From NCBI RefSeq assembly GCF_029439455.1, contig NZ_JAQFVG010000309.1:1-41802 (forward strand): a DNA stretch of 41,802 nucleotides. Direction: 5' to 3'. Positions 16,860 to 25,320 of the stretch are shown in pieces (positions within the stretch are counted from its first letter, which is position 1; each line of letters opens with the position of its first letter). Both the position numbers and the translations under genes were made by a program. Source of the DNA: Caballeronia sp. BR00000012568055. Its GTDB lineage: Bacteria; Pseudomonadota; Gammaproteobacteria; Burkholderiales; Burkholderiaceae. Below the pieces are notes generated by a model, which saw only the letters and a program-made list of their open reading frames with translations, searched no databases and was not told where the DNA came from.

Positions 16860-17861
16860 TTAGTGGACGTGCCCGCGCTCGTTCAGCACGCACGCGTGGC
16901 ACGACATGCCGAACTCCACCTGCACGGTCGCGTGATGCATCGCGTAGTTCGCGCGCAGGGTTTCGACCACGTCTTGCACGAAGCCGTCGCCGGGATGGCC
17001 TTCGGGCATCACCAGATGCACGGTCAGCGCGTTCTCCGTGGTGGATAGCGCCCACACGTGCAGATCGTGCACATCGCCGACGCCGGGCAGCGCGGCCAGA
17101 TAAGCGCGAATCCGCTCCATGTCGATGCCCGGCGGCACCGCGCTCATCGCCAGGCGCATGGCGTCGCGGCCGAGTCCCCACGTGCCCCACACGATTACCG
17201 ATACCACGATCAGGCTCATCAGCGGATCGAGCCAGCTCCAGCCGGTGAACAGGATGATGAGACCGCTTACCGCGACGGCGGCGGAAATGGCGGCATCGGC
17301 GGCCATGTGCATGAATGCGCCGCGCACGTTGAGGTCTTCCTTGCTGCCGCGCATGAAAAGCCACGCCGAGAAGCCGTTGACGATCATGCCGACCGTCGCA
17401 ACGATGAACACGTCGAGTCCCGCGACCGGCGCGGGATTGAGCAGACGTTGAATGGCTTCGAGCACGATCGCGCCGCACGCGAACAGCAGCAGCGCGGCAT
17501 TGGCCAGCGACGCGAGAATCGACGAGCTGCCCAGCCCGAATGTGTATCGCGCGCTCGGTTGACGCGTGCCGAGCCAGACCGCCGCCCACGCGAGCAGAAG
17601 ACCGAGTACATCGGAAAGATTGTGGCCTGCATCGGCGAGCAGCGCGGTGGAATGCGCGAGGAAGCCATAGACCGCCTGCATCACGACAATCACCACGTTC
17701 AGCCCGACCGCCAGCGCGAACGTGCGCCCCTGCCCTTCACGCGGCGCGTGGTGATGATGATGACCGCCCGAACCGTGATCGTGATCGTGGCCGTGGTCAT
17801 GCTTTTGATCGTGATCGTGATCGTGCTTGTGGTCGTCGTGTGAATGCGTATGCGTGCTCAT
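16860..17861 (-). CDS. Cation diffusion facilitator (zinc/cobalt-type efflux) with His-rich N-terminus
   Basis: A 333-residue inner-membrane CDF exporter that trades cytoplasmic divalent metal for protons. The first 40 residues are almost wholly His and Asp (HDHDHDQKHDHGHDHDHG), a likely metal-collecting tail. The transport sites are the two HxxxD motifs, HNLSD in TM2 and HMAAD in TM5, the pattern of Zn(II) carriers. A cytoplasmic C-terminal domain follows (GVGDVHDLHVWALSTTENALTVH) with a final CHAC motif that may bind metal. It begins 16 bases after an ArsR-type metal sensor, so the two form one metal-induced operon. Zinc, or zinc with cobalt or cadmium, is the best guess. Confidence 0.93.
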   Translation of the reverse strand: MSTHTHSHDDHKHDHDHDQKHDHGHDHDHGSGGHHHHHAPREGQGRTFALAVGLNVVIVVMQAVYGFLAHSTALLADAGHNLSDVLGLLLAWAAVWLGTRQPSARYTFGLGSSSILASLANAALLLFACGAIVLEAIQRLLNPAPVAGLDVFIVATVGMIVNGFSAWLFMRGSKEDLNVRGAFMHMAADAAISAAVAVSGLIILFTGWSWLDPLMSLIVVSVIVWGTWGLGRDAMRLAMSAVPPGIDMERIRAYLAALPGVGDVHDLHVWALSTTENALTVHLVMPEGHPGDGFVQDVVETLRANYAMHHATVQVEFGMSCHACVLNERGHVH

Positions 17862-17877
17862 CGGCGTGGCTCGTGAT

Positions 17878-18225
17878 TCAGTCGATATCCGTTGCGTCCG
17901 GCTGCGGCTCCGCGACGTGCTCCAGCAATTCGCCGAGCATGCCGCTGATATGTCGATCCGCCGCCACGTAAAACACCTGCTTGCCCTGCCGCTCCGCCCG
18001 CACGATGCGCGCCGCGCGCAGCAGCCGCAAGTGATGGCTCACCAGCGACGCCGACAGCCCGAGCGCCTCCGCGATCGCCCCGACCGCGCGCTTCTGTTCG
18101 ACGCACGCCAGCACGATACGCAGCCGCGTGGGATCGCCGAGCAGACGGAACAGATCCGCGAGCGGCACGACGCGGTCATCGGACGTTATAGAGACAGGAG
18201 ATGACACGGTTATATCGGCAAACAT
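17878..18225 (-). CDS. ArsR/SmtB-family metal-sensing repressor (CzrA-type alpha-5 site)
   Basis: A 115-residue winged-helix repressor that releases DNA on binding metal. The recognition part reads ALGLSASLVSHHLRLLRAARIV. Near the C-terminus, DRHISGMLGELLEHVAE fits exactly the alpha-5 motif DxHx10Hx2(E/H) that makes the zinc site of CzrA and SmtB; the alpha-3 cysteine site of ArsR/CadC is absent (only one cysteine, in VLACVEQ). It is followed after 16 bases by the CDF exporter. The ATG at 18225 is embedded in a perfect inverted repeat and has no ribosome site, so the message may be leaderless. A GTG at codon 7 is an alternative but has no better site. Confidence 0.92.
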   Translation of the reverse strand: MFADITVSSPVSITSDDRVVPLADLFRLLGDPTRLRIVLACVEQKRAVGAIAEALGLSASLVSHHLRLLRAARIVRAERQGKQVFYVAADRHISGMLGELLEHVAEPQPDATDID

Positions 18226-18246
18226 ATGAATAGGTGTTCATATGTT
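18221..18246. promoter_or_regulatory. Perfect palindromic operator for the ArsR-type repressor
   Basis: AACATATGAA (18221-18230) and TTCATATGTT (18237-18246) are perfect inverted copies around a 6-base spacer. The core TGAA-N6-TTCA is the known 12-2-12 type operator of SmtB/CzrA repressors. It overlaps the repressor's own start codon (18223-18225) and also the first ATG of the divergent TPR gene (18242), so it could act on both genes. Confidence 0.85.
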
Positions 18247-20191
18247 AAGTACCATGCGGGCAACAAGTCAACCTCGAATCGCCAATCCGCCGGAGCGAGT
18301 GTGGGAAAATGCGGGGGTTTTGCAGAATTTTCCCGTCATGGACACTGTTTTTGCCCGCGGTTTCGCGGCCCATCGTGACGGCCGCTTATCCGAGGCGGAA
18401 CGCGACTATCAGGCCGCGCTCGCCGCCGAACCCCGTCACGTCGATGCGCTCCACTACCTCGGCGTGCTGCGCCATCAGCAAGGCCAGCACGCGGAGGCGG
18501 CCGAACTCGTGCGCCGCGCCGTCGATCTGCGTCCGACCGACGCCGGTTTGCAGCTCAATCTCGGCAACGCGCTCAAAGCGCTCGGCCGTATCGATGACGC
18601 CATCGAGCGGTTTCGCAATGCGCTCACGCTCGCGCCCGGCTTTCCGTTGGCGCAGTACAACCTCGGCAATGCGTACTCGCTGATCGGCCGTCACGAAGAC
18701 GCCGCCGATGCCTTCGAAAAAGCCCTGCGCGCCCAGCCTAACGATGCCGCCGCGTGGAACAACTTCGGCAACGCACTGTCCTCGCTGAAAAAGTACGAGG
18801 AAGCCAGCGCCGCATTCCGACGCGCGCTATCGATTCGTCCGGATCACGCGGGCGCGCACAACAACCTCGGCATGGCGCTCAACGCCATCGGCGATACGCT
18901 CGGCGCGATCGGCCACTTTCGCGCGGCGATCGAAGTCGAGCCGAAATACGCTGCCGCGCACTTCAATCTCGGCAATCTGCCCGATGCGCACGGGCATCCG
19001 AAAGACGCGCTGCCGCCGCTGGAAAAAGCCATCGCGTTGCAGCCGCGTTTTGCGCCGGCGCACTTCGGCGTCGGCCACGCGCTCGCCAAACTCGGCCAAC
19101 ACGATGAAGCCGTGCGCCATTTCGAGCGCGCCGTCGGTCTCGATCCGAAATACGGCGTCGCGTGGCTGTGTCTGGGCAACTCGCATCTGGCGGTATCGAA
19201 ACATCAGGCGGCTGTGCGCGCGTTCGATCAGGCCTTGCGTCTCGATCCCGATATGCCCGCCGCGCATCTGAATCGTGCGCTCGCGCTCCTTGCGCTCGGC
19301 GATTACGCGCGCGGGCTGCCTGCGTATGAATGGCGCTTGCAGACGGCGGGAAGCGAACCCGCGCCATCGCTGCCGCGCTGGAATGGCGAGCCGATGCCCG
19401 AAGGCACGCTCGTCGTACGCGCCGAACAAGGCTTCGGCGATACGCTGCAATTCGTGCGCTTCGCCGCTTACGCGAAAAAGCGCGTCGGCACGCTGATCCT
19501 CGAAGTGCAACCGTCGATGGTGCCGCTGATCGCGCCCGCCGCGCACGCCGCGCGTATCGAAGTGAAGAGCAAGAGCGACGGCGTACGCATGCAGGCGGAG
19601 GCGTTCTGTCCGCTGCTGAGCTTGCCGCACGCGCTCGGCATTTCATCGGCGGATGCGATTCCGGCGCGCACGCCCTATCTCGTCGTGCCGGCGGAATATC
19701 GACGGAAATGGCGTGGTTCGATCGGCGGGCAGGAGCGGCGCAAGATCGGCATCACCTGGTCGGGACGTTTGCAGCCGGGCGAAACGCGCTCGGTGCCGGT
19801 CGAAGCGCTCGCGCCGCTGTTCGCGCTGGAGGGAATCGACTGGATGGTGTTGCAGCCGATCCTCACCGATCACGAGCGCGATGTCCTGCTCAAACAGCCG
19901 CGCGCGAAGTCGATTCATCGCCTGGAAGGACGGCTGGACAATTTCGCCGATACCGCCGCGATCGTGGATCGGCTGGATGCGATTGTGTCCGTGGATACGT
20001 CGGTCGCGCATCTGGCCGGCGCGCTCGGCAAGCCGCTTTGGGTGATGCTGCCGTTCGCTGCGGACTGGCGCTGGTGTATCGATACGGACCGCACGCCGTG
20101 GTATCCGAAGGCGCGACTCGCGCGTCAGCGTGCGCCGGGCGAATGGGCGGGCGTGATAGATGCGGTGACGTCGGCGTTGCGCGAGGCATAA
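18242..20191 (+). CDS. TPR-repeat protein with C-terminal glycosyltransferase-like domain
   Basis: About 650 residues. Residues ~40-350 are tandem 34-residue tetratricopeptide repeats with the usual A..NLGNAL..LGR..DAI..F..AL.L.P signature, nine or more copies. The C-terminal ~280 residues are a GT-B-type domain with LVVRAEQGFGDTLQFVRF, HKIGITWSG-like ITWSGRLQPGE, and DTSVAHLAGALGKPLWVML, a pattern found in many bacterial TPR proteins related to family 9 and O-GlcNAc transferase-like enzymes. A role in protein or surface glycosylation is possible but unproven. Start uncertain: ATG 18242 has AGGTG six bases upstream but lies in the metal-sensor operator; ATG 18338 (MDTVFARGFAAHR) is where family similarity seems to begin. 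A strong terminator follows the stop. Confidence 0.85.
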   Translation: MLSTMRATSQPRIANPPERVWENAGVLQNFPVMDTVFARGFAAHRDGRLSEAERDYQAALAAEPRHVDALHYLGVLRHQQGQHAEAAELVRRAVDLRPTDAGLQLNLGNALKALGRIDDAIERFRNALTLAPGFPLAQYNLGNAYSLIGRHEDAADAFEKALRAQPNDAAAWNNFGNALSSLKKYEEASAAFRRALSIRPDHAGAHNNLGMALNAIGDTLGAIGHFRAAIEVEPKYAAAHFNLGNLPDAHGHPKDALPPLEKAIALQPRFAPAHFGVGHALAKLGQHDEAVRHFERAVGLDPKYGVAWLCLGNSHLAVSKHQAAVRAFDQALRLDPDMPAAHLNRALALLALGDYARGLPAYEWRLQTAGSEPAPSLPRWNGEPMPEGTLVVRAEQGFGDTLQFVRFAAYAKKRVGTLILEVQPSMVPLIAPAAHAARIEVKSKSDGVRMQAEAFCPLLSLPHALGISSADAIPARTPYLVVPAEYRRKWRGSIGGQERRKIGITWSGRLQPGETRSVPVEALAPLFALEGIDWMVLQPILTDHERDVLLKQPRAKSIHRLEGRLDNFADTAAIVDRLDAIVSVDTSVAHLAGALGKPLWVMLPFAADWRWCIDTDRTPWYPKARLARQRAPGEWAGVIDAVTSALREA

Positions 20192-20192
20192 A

Positions 20193-20219
20193 AAAACCCT
20201 CGCATCGAGCGAGGGTTTT
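20193..20219. terminator. Bidirectional rho-independent terminator
   Basis: AAAACCCTCGC (20193-20203) pairs perfectly with GCGAGGGTTTT (20209-20219) around a 5-base loop, with A and T runs on both sides. It serves the plus-strand TPR gene and the convergent MFS gene. Confidence 0.92.
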
Positions 20220-20240
20220 TCTCAAAACGTTGAGGGAAGC

Positions 20241-21536
20241 TCAAGCCGTCTTGTACTGATTACGCGCCTCCGGCGAGCGATACAGCACCAGCGTCGCGAT
20301 CAACCCGCAGATCGCGGCAAGTCCCATCCAGATCCCCGGCGCGGCCTTGTTGCCGGTTGCGTGAATCAGATACGTCGAAATCGCCGGCGTGAAACCGCCG
20401 ATGGTCGTCGCCAGACTATAGGCCATCGAAAAACCGGTCGTGCGCACGTTCGACGGCATGACTTCGGTCAGCGCGACGACCATCGCGCCATTATAGCTGC
20501 CGTACAGGAACGAGAGCCACAGTTCCACCATCAGCAAACGCGCGAACGACGGCTCCGCGACCAGCCATTGCACCGCCGGATACGATGTCAGAATGGTGAG
20601 CACGGTGAACACCAGCAGCACCGGCCGACGCCCGATTCGGTCCGACACCGCGCCCATCACCGGCAGCCACACGAGATTCGACAAACCGACGCACACCGTC
20701 ACGACGAGCGCGTCGATCGACGAGAGTTTGAGCACTTCCTTGCCGAAAGTCGGCGTGTAGGCCGTGATCATGTAGAACGACACCGTCGTCATGATCACCA
20801 TGCCCATGCCGGCCACCACGATGCCCCAGTTCTGCGCGATCGAACGCGCAATCTCGCCCATATTCGGACGATGCTTCTTGGCAAGAAACTCGTCCGTCTC
20901 ACGCAGCGAACGGCGAATGATGAACAGGAACGGCACGATCAGACAGCCGATCAGGAACGGCACGCGCCAGCCCCACGCGGTCATCTGATCCGCGGGCAAC
21001 GCCTGATTCATGATGACGCCGATCAGTGCCGCGAACACCACCGCCACTTGCTGGCTGCCGGACTGCCACGAGCAATAAAAGCCCTTGTTGCCCTTGGTCG
21101 CAATTTCCGACAAATACACCGATACACCGCCCAGCTCGACGCCCGCCGAGAACCCTTGCAGCAGCCGCCCGCCCAGCACGATGATCGGCGCGAGCGCACC
21201 GATGGTCGCGTAACCCGGCACGAGCGCGACACACGCGGTGCCGATCGCCATCAAGGTCAGCGTCAGAATCAGGCCCTTGCGTCGCCCGTGTTGGTCGATA
21301 TACGCGCCGAGCACGATCGCGCCGACGGGTCGCATCAGGAAGCCCGCGCCGAACACCGACAGCGCGAGCATCAGCGATGCGAATTCGTTGCCGCTCGGAA
21401 AGTAGGTTTTGGCGATGGCGGAGGCGTAATAGCCGTAGACCATGAAGTCGTACATTTCGAGGAAGTTTCCGCTGACCACGCGGAAGACTGTCTTGAATTT
21501 CGACTCGTTGGCCGGTGCTACATGAGCTGAGGACAT
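20241..21536 (-). CDS. MFS transporter, metabolite:H+ symporter (citrate/tricarballylate-like)
   Basis: A 431-residue, 12-helix inner-membrane carrier of the MHS group. [44 protein letters not shown] (loop 2-3 signature) and [22 protein letters not shown] match citrate-proton symporters such as CitA/TcuC. These import citrate, tricarballylate or related carboxylates with protons. I start at [14 protein letters not shown] (21536) rather than 22 codons earlier because the upstream part lacks transporter-like sequence; the ribosome site is weak either way. It is convergent with the TPR gene and shares its terminator. A palindrome, TAACGCGTTA (21620-21629), lies upstream. Substrate is inferred only from family resemblance. 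Confidence 0.87.
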   Translation of the reverse strand: MSSAHVAPANESKFKTVFRVVSGNFLEMYDFMVYGYYASAIAKTYFPSGNEFASLMLALSVFGAGFLMRPVGAIVLGAYIDQHGRRKGLILTLTLMAIGTACVALVPGYATIGALAPIIVLGGRLLQGFSAGVELGGVSVYLSEIATKGNKGFYCSWQSGSQQVAVVFAALIGVIMNQALPADQMTAWGWRVPFLIGCLIVPFLFIIRRSLRETDEFLAKKHRPNMGEIARSIAQNWGIVVAGMGMVIMTTVSFYMITAYTPTFGKEVLKLSSIDALVVTVCVGLSNLVWLPVMGAVSDRIGRRPVLLVFTVLTILTSYPAVQWLVAEPSFARLLMVELWLSFLYGSYNGAMVVALTEVMPSNVRTTGFSMAYSLATTIGGFTPAISTYLIHATGNKAAPGIWMGLAAICGLIATLVLYRSPEARNQYKTA

Positions 21537-21991
21537 GGGACTATCTCGAAATCTAACTGAAGGGGCGCGTGTGGATGCGCAATCGGCGTGCGAAGCCGTC
21601 ACAGGGCTTTTATAAGGGTTAACGCGTTACGCTTTTGTAAATAGCGGATAGGCTTAATCTTAACGCCTGCGCCACTTTCTCTGCACGTAACTTCGGCCAA
21701 AATCGCTCAACCAACATTAAAAACAGCTTACATTCATCTATCTTTGAACCTACATATCGATGCGACGAATTCTGGCGCGCTCAGTGTTGCTCCTGAACAA
21801 GGCCGATTGCCTCAACATGGAACCGAGTATGTGTCAATAAGCAATCCTCTAGGAATACCACTTTAGGAAAGGTCTGGTCGCCGGGAACAATTCGCTTTCG
21901 TATCATCGCGGGTCACTTCTAGTCGCCTTCGTGGCAGACGCCCTTGCCGACATGTGCGGCGCACTTGTCTGCATACGCTTTTGGAATCTCC
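21537..21991. other. Divergent intergenic region with a palindrome
   Basis: About 455 AT-richer bases between the MFS gene and the divergent envelope gene. TAACGCGTTA at 21620-21629 is a perfect 10-base palindrome about 85 bases upstream of the MFS start, flanked on the minus strand by TTTACA and TATAAA-like boxes whose spacing (about 21) is too wide for a confident promoter. It may be an operator. No coding sequence or RNA gene is evident in the rest. Confidence 0.4.
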
Positions 21992-23065
21992 ATGACCGAC
22001 CCGCTGATCGTTGTTGAAGGCACTTTGCGCCTGCCGTCGCTGCGCCCGCTCGCCGATCCGTCCTCGAACTATGGTCATGAATGGTCGGCCGCACGTTCAC
22101 GCGCCACCCATAAGCAATCCGAAATTTCCTTGTTCGGCGCGCACATGCAGACGGAATATGTCGAAGCCATCACGTTGTCGGGTTCGGGTTCGTCGTATCG
22201 CGCGGCAAGTATCTGGGCCGTTTTCGCCGATGATTCCGCGCGCTTGTCGATGCTGCGTGTGATTGAGGAGATAAAAAGCGGCGTTGCAGCAGAACCGCCC
22301 GCCGCACCGAAGACCGAGCCGATTCAGCTGGCCTTCAACGAACCGGTCGAAAAACAGGCAACGCCGGAAAGCCGCATGCCGGCCTTCCTCAAAACGGCTA
22401 TCGCGTTAGCCTGCGCCGCACTGATATCGTGGATGATCGTCGGGTATGAATCGCATCGGTCAGGTTCAACCGAAGCGGCGGCGCCTGCCGCGACATACGC
22501 TGAAATGGACACGAAGCACGACGAAGCGCCCGCTGTACCGTCGCCCGCATCGTCGCCCGCGCCTGCTTTAGCGGCTGTACACGCACCGGCTGTGATGGCG
22601 CGGTCAACGGAAGCGAGCGCGCCGCGCGTCGTGACGGCTGCGTCGCCGATCGTGGTAAGCGATCGGGTCAAGCCGGTCGTGGCAACGCCCGCACCGAAAG
22701 CGAAGCGTATCGAGCCGCGCGCGAAGAAGCAGCTGGTCAAGGCATCGAACGCAGGCAAGCCGATCAAGGTCTCGGCGGTTCAGAAGGTTCAGAAGGCTCA
22801 GAAGCAGTCGGGCGGCACATCGGTCGTGCATTCGCCGCGCGTGCCGCAGTCGCAATATCAAGCCGACGCCGACGATTATCAGATGCCCGCGAAGCCGCAT
22901 CGGACGCGCGCGACGGTTTCGCGCCCGCTCTCAAATTCGACCGACGCGGCGCCTTCGGCTCCGAAGCCCAATCCGTCCATCGACACGATGGCGCTTTACA
23001 ACATGCTCCAGCATTCCGCGACGCTCGACAGCAACGTCAGAACATCGGATGCCTCCGCGAAATGA
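21992..23065 (+). CDS. Single-span membrane protein with long Ala/Pro/Lys-rich tail, unknown function
   Basis: A 357-residue protein I do not recognise. The ATG at 21992 is preceded by TTGGAA; a longer frame from 21944 is less likely. The first ~95 residues are an ordinary folded-looking segment (MTDPLIVVEGTLRLPSLRPL to DSARLSMLRVIEEIK). One hydrophobic helix follows at about 126-147 (FLKTAIALACAALISWMIVG). The remaining ~200 residues are low complexity, rich in Ala, Pro, Lys and Gln (KVQKAQKQ, PAPKAKRIEPRAKKQ), and end in a short helix NPSIDTMALYNMLQHSATL. The layout, cytoplasmic head, one span and extended basic periplasmic arm, is like TonB or other envelope-spanning linkers. The DUF2968 gene starts 41 bases downstream. 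Confidence 0.7.
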   Translation: MTDPLIVVEGTLRLPSLRPLADPSSNYGHEWSAARSRATHKQSEISLFGAHMQTEYVEAITLSGSGSSYRAASIWAVFADDSARLSMLRVIEEIKSGVAAEPPAAPKTEPIQLAFNEPVEKQATPESRMPAFLKTAIALACAALISWMIVGYESHRSGSTEAAAPAATYAEMDTKHDEAPAVPSPASSPAPALAAVHAPAVMARSTEASAPRVVTAASPIVVSDRVKPVVATPAPKAKRIEPRAKKQLVKASNAGKPIKVSAVQKVQKAQKQSGGTSVVHSPRVPQSQYQADADDYQMPAKPHRTRATVSRPLSNSTDAAPSAPKPNPSIDTMALYNMLQHSATLDSNVRTSDASAK

Positions 23066-23106
23066 CGCATCGTCAGATCGTTCAACCTTTTCGGCACGAC
23101 GCCACC

Positions 23107-23787
23107 ATGAAGCACGCACGTTTTCTCCGTTTTGCGACGTTCGCCGTCGCGTTGTCCGTTTTCGGCGCGCTCGCGTCCGTGACCAGCGCGTTCGCCGATA
23201 CAAAACCCGCTGACACCAAGCCCGCTCAGTACAGCGCCGAAGATTTATCCGATGTCAGACCGGGCAGCGCGCCCGCGACATCGGGCAACGTCACGGAATT
23301 GCAGGATCTGGTCAAGGCCGGCAGCCTGACCGAATTGCGTACGACGCGTAACGGCAGTTACGGCGCGCGGCTCTATTTCCTCGCGCGTGAGATGGTGTAC
23401 TACGTCGCGCTGTCGCAGGAAACGCAGTTGTGGCGCGTGGTGAAAACGCAGGACGAAATGCGCGCCGAATCGGTCTACGCGCAGTTCGCGCGCAAGAGTT
23501 TCGATCTCGCCGATGGCGAAATCCGCCGCACGCGCCTGCAGGCGCAGACTGCGTTGCTGGATCGCGTGATCGCGGTGTCGGCGAATCGGGCGAATCGGTT
23601 GTCGGCGGATCTGGCGTTGGCGCAGCAGCAGGACGCGCAAGTGTCGGAGCGTCAGCAGAAGTTGCAGGCGGAATCGACCGCGCTGGCCAGCGACAAGGCC
23701 GAAGCCGAACGCAAGTTGCGCGCGTTGCAGCAGCAGGTCGATCAGCTTCAGCGTCAGAGCGAAGCGGGATTGCTGCCGGCGCGTTGA
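23107..23787 (+). CDS. DUF2968 family exported protein
   Basis: A 226-residue exported protein starting MKHARFLRFATFAVALSVFG with a signal peptide ending near SAFA. The longer frame from 23062, whose ATG overlaps the previous stop, is possible but delays the signal sequence by 15 residues. The conserved core contains VTELQDLVKAGSLTELRTTRNGSYGARLYF and MVYYVALSQETQLWRVVKT, which I recognise as DUF2968, a family of Burkholderiaceae proteins of unknown role. The last ~80 residues are a long Gln/Ala/Arg-rich coiled coil (LALAQQQDAQVSERQQKLQA). It lies right behind the single-span protein and probably shares its message, so both may act at the cell envelope. Confidence 0.8.
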   Translation: MKHARFLRFATFAVALSVFGALASVTSAFADTKPADTKPAQYSAEDLSDVRPGSAPATSGNVTELQDLVKAGSLTELRTTRNGSYGARLYFLAREMVYYVALSQETQLWRVVKTQDEMRAESVYAQFARKSFDLADGEIRRTRLQAQTALLDRVIAVSANRANRLSADLALAQQQDAQVSERQQKLQAESTALASDKAEAERKLRALQQQVDQLQRQSEAGLLPAR

Positions 23788-23808
23788 TCTTCCACGCATC
23801 GAACAGAG

Positions 23809-23836
23809 AGCAAAAAGCAAAAAGCAAAAAGCAAAA
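23809..23836. repeat. Four tandem copies of a 7-base unit (AGCAAAA)
   Basis: AGCAAAA repeats four times without interruption at 23809-23815, 23816-23822, 23823-23829 and 23830-23836. The last copy runs into the stem of the following terminator. A short tandem array of this kind can change length by slippage; it lies after the stop codon, so any effect would be on transcript ends rather than protein. Confidence 0.9.
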
Positions 23837-23862
23837 GCCCGCTTCTCACGAAGCGGGCTTTT
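23833..23862. terminator. Bidirectional rho-independent terminator
   Basis: AAAAGCCCGCTT (23833-23844) pairs with AAGCGGGCTTTT (23851-23862) around a 6-base loop. It lies between the convergent DUF2968 gene and the amidotransferase gene and can serve both. Confidence 0.92.
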
Positions 23863-23883
23863 GCGTTTGAAGCGCTCCGAAAC

Positions 23884-25203
23884 TTAGAACCGCGTTTCGC
23901 GCGCCACGCGCAGGAACGTATCGAGCAGCGGCGTGCAGTCGAGCATTTCCGCCCCGCCCGCGCGATGAAACTCCGGGTGCCATTGCACGCCGACCACGAA
24001 CGGCGACCGGCGATACCGCACCGCCTCGATAATCCCGTCCTCCGCCGATACCGCTTCGATATTCAGATCGCGGCCAAGCGTTTTCACGGCCTGATGGTGA
24101 ATCGAATTGACGATGGCTTCGCGCTGATGCGGGAACATGTTGGCGAGCGTCGAGCCATCCGGAAAACGGATCGAATGGCGATGCTGGTCGTATTGCTCGT
24201 TGACGTGGATGCCTGCCGTCGGCACGTCCGTGGCGATATCGCCGTAGAGCGTGCCGCCGAACGCCACGTTGATAAGCTGACAGCCACGGCACACGCCCAG
24301 TACCGGCTTGCCCGATTCGACGAATTCGTGCAGCAACTCAAGCTCGTACATATCGCGGACGCGGTCGCCGGGCCATTCGGGACGCGTCGTCGCTTCCTCG
24401 TAGGATTGCGGCGAGACATCCGCGCCGCCTTGCAGCAGCAGGCCGTCGAGATGCTTCGCGTAGTCGCGCAGACGAATATTGCTCGGATGCAGCATGCCCT
24501 GCGTGCCGACCGTCGGAATCATGAAGACGAGCACATCGCGCGACATGACCCAGTGCGCGATCGATTCTTCCAGGTACTGAAGCGTCTTGCCGCGCAAACC
24601 CTTCGCGCCCGGCTCCGGATGAAAAATCCGCGCCGATACCCCGATCCGCAAAGTCCGTTGCGTAATGCGCTGTCCCGCGCGATCGAAAATCTGCCGCGCG
24701 CGCGCCGCCATCACGCGGCCGAACACGGACCACGCGGAATCGGAATGTTTCAGATAGGCGGGCTGCGCCTGCGTGCCGGCTTGCTGTTGCGTCGGCGGGA
24801 TTTGCGGCGGATTGAGCGTGGCGAAATCCGGCGTCGCGCTGATTTCGGGCGGGAAGCCGACTGCCGGCTTGGCTTCGATCACCGGTTCCACGACTGTTTC
24901 GGCCGCTTCGGCTTCGGTTGCCGCTTCGAGATTTTGCGCGAGATTGGCGCGCGCATCGGGACGTGCCGGTTTGATCGGCTCGACCGTCGATGCACTCGTT
25001 GGCGAATCCGTCGATGCCCGTTCGGTCGCGCTCGCCTGCGCACCAGAAGCAGGCGCGGGAGCGGGCGTGGGCGCTGCCGCAGCCGGTTCCTTTGACGGCG
25101 CGCCGTCCTGCGACACGCCTGCCGCCGATGAATCCGCGCCGGTGCGCCGGGGATCGATACCGCCTGTATTACCTGCTTCGTTCGAAGTTTTGTTTTCGCT
25201 CAT
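23884..25203 (-). CDS. Class I glutamine amidotransferase-like hydrolase (peptidase C26, PuuD-like) with long disordered N-terminus
   Basis: A 439-residue protein; I use the start MSENKTSNEAGNTG at 25203 rather than the one 16 codons upstream, though neither has a strong ribosome site. The catalytic domain begins near residue 185 (LRIGVSARIFHPEPGAKG). The nucleophile elbow is GVCRGCQLINVAFGG (Cys about 305) and the His-Glu pair is in GVQWHPEFH, all as in gamma-glutamyl-gamma-aminobutyrate hydrolase. Family members split gamma-glutamyl bonds, for example in putrescine breakdown. The first ~180 residues are Ala/Pro/Glu-rich and look disordered; this is absent from PuuD of E. coli. No put/puu genes are near, so the substrate is open. 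It follows the CPA2 antiporter gene on the same strand by 117 bases. Confidence 0.85.
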   Translation of the reverse strand: MSENKTSNEAGNTGGIDPRRTGADSSAAGVSQDGAPSKEPAAAAPTPAPAPASGAQASATERASTDSPTSASTVEPIKPARPDARANLAQNLEAATEAEAAETVVEPVIEAKPAVGFPPEISATPDFATLNPPQIPPTQQQAGTQAQPAYLKHSDSAWSVFGRVMAARARQIFDRAGQRITQRTLRIGVSARIFHPEPGAKGLRGKTLQYLEESIAHWVMSRDVLVFMIPTVGTQGMLHPSNIRLRDYAKHLDGLLLQGGADVSPQSYEEATTRPEWPGDRVRDMYELELLHEFVESGKPVLGVCRGCQLINVAFGGTLYGDIATDVPTAGIHVNEQYDQHRHSIRFPDGSTLANMFPHQREAIVNSIHHQAVKTLGRDLNIEAVSAEDGIIEAVRYRRSPFVVGVQWHPEFHRAGGAEMLDCTPLLDTFLRVARETRF

Positions 25204-25320
25204 TCCGTTGTCAGGCGCTCGAACGCCGTGTGAAGAATGGACACGCTTCAATTATCCGCCCTTGCCAAAGACGGGGCAAACCAGCACACATTTGCTCACA
25301 TTAGGCCACATTTGGAAAAA

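Noticed and set aside
21603..21660. Promoter boxes TTTACA and TATAAA before the MFS gene
   Set aside because: The spacing of about 21 bases is too long for sigma-70; only the palindrome between them is kept as a feature.
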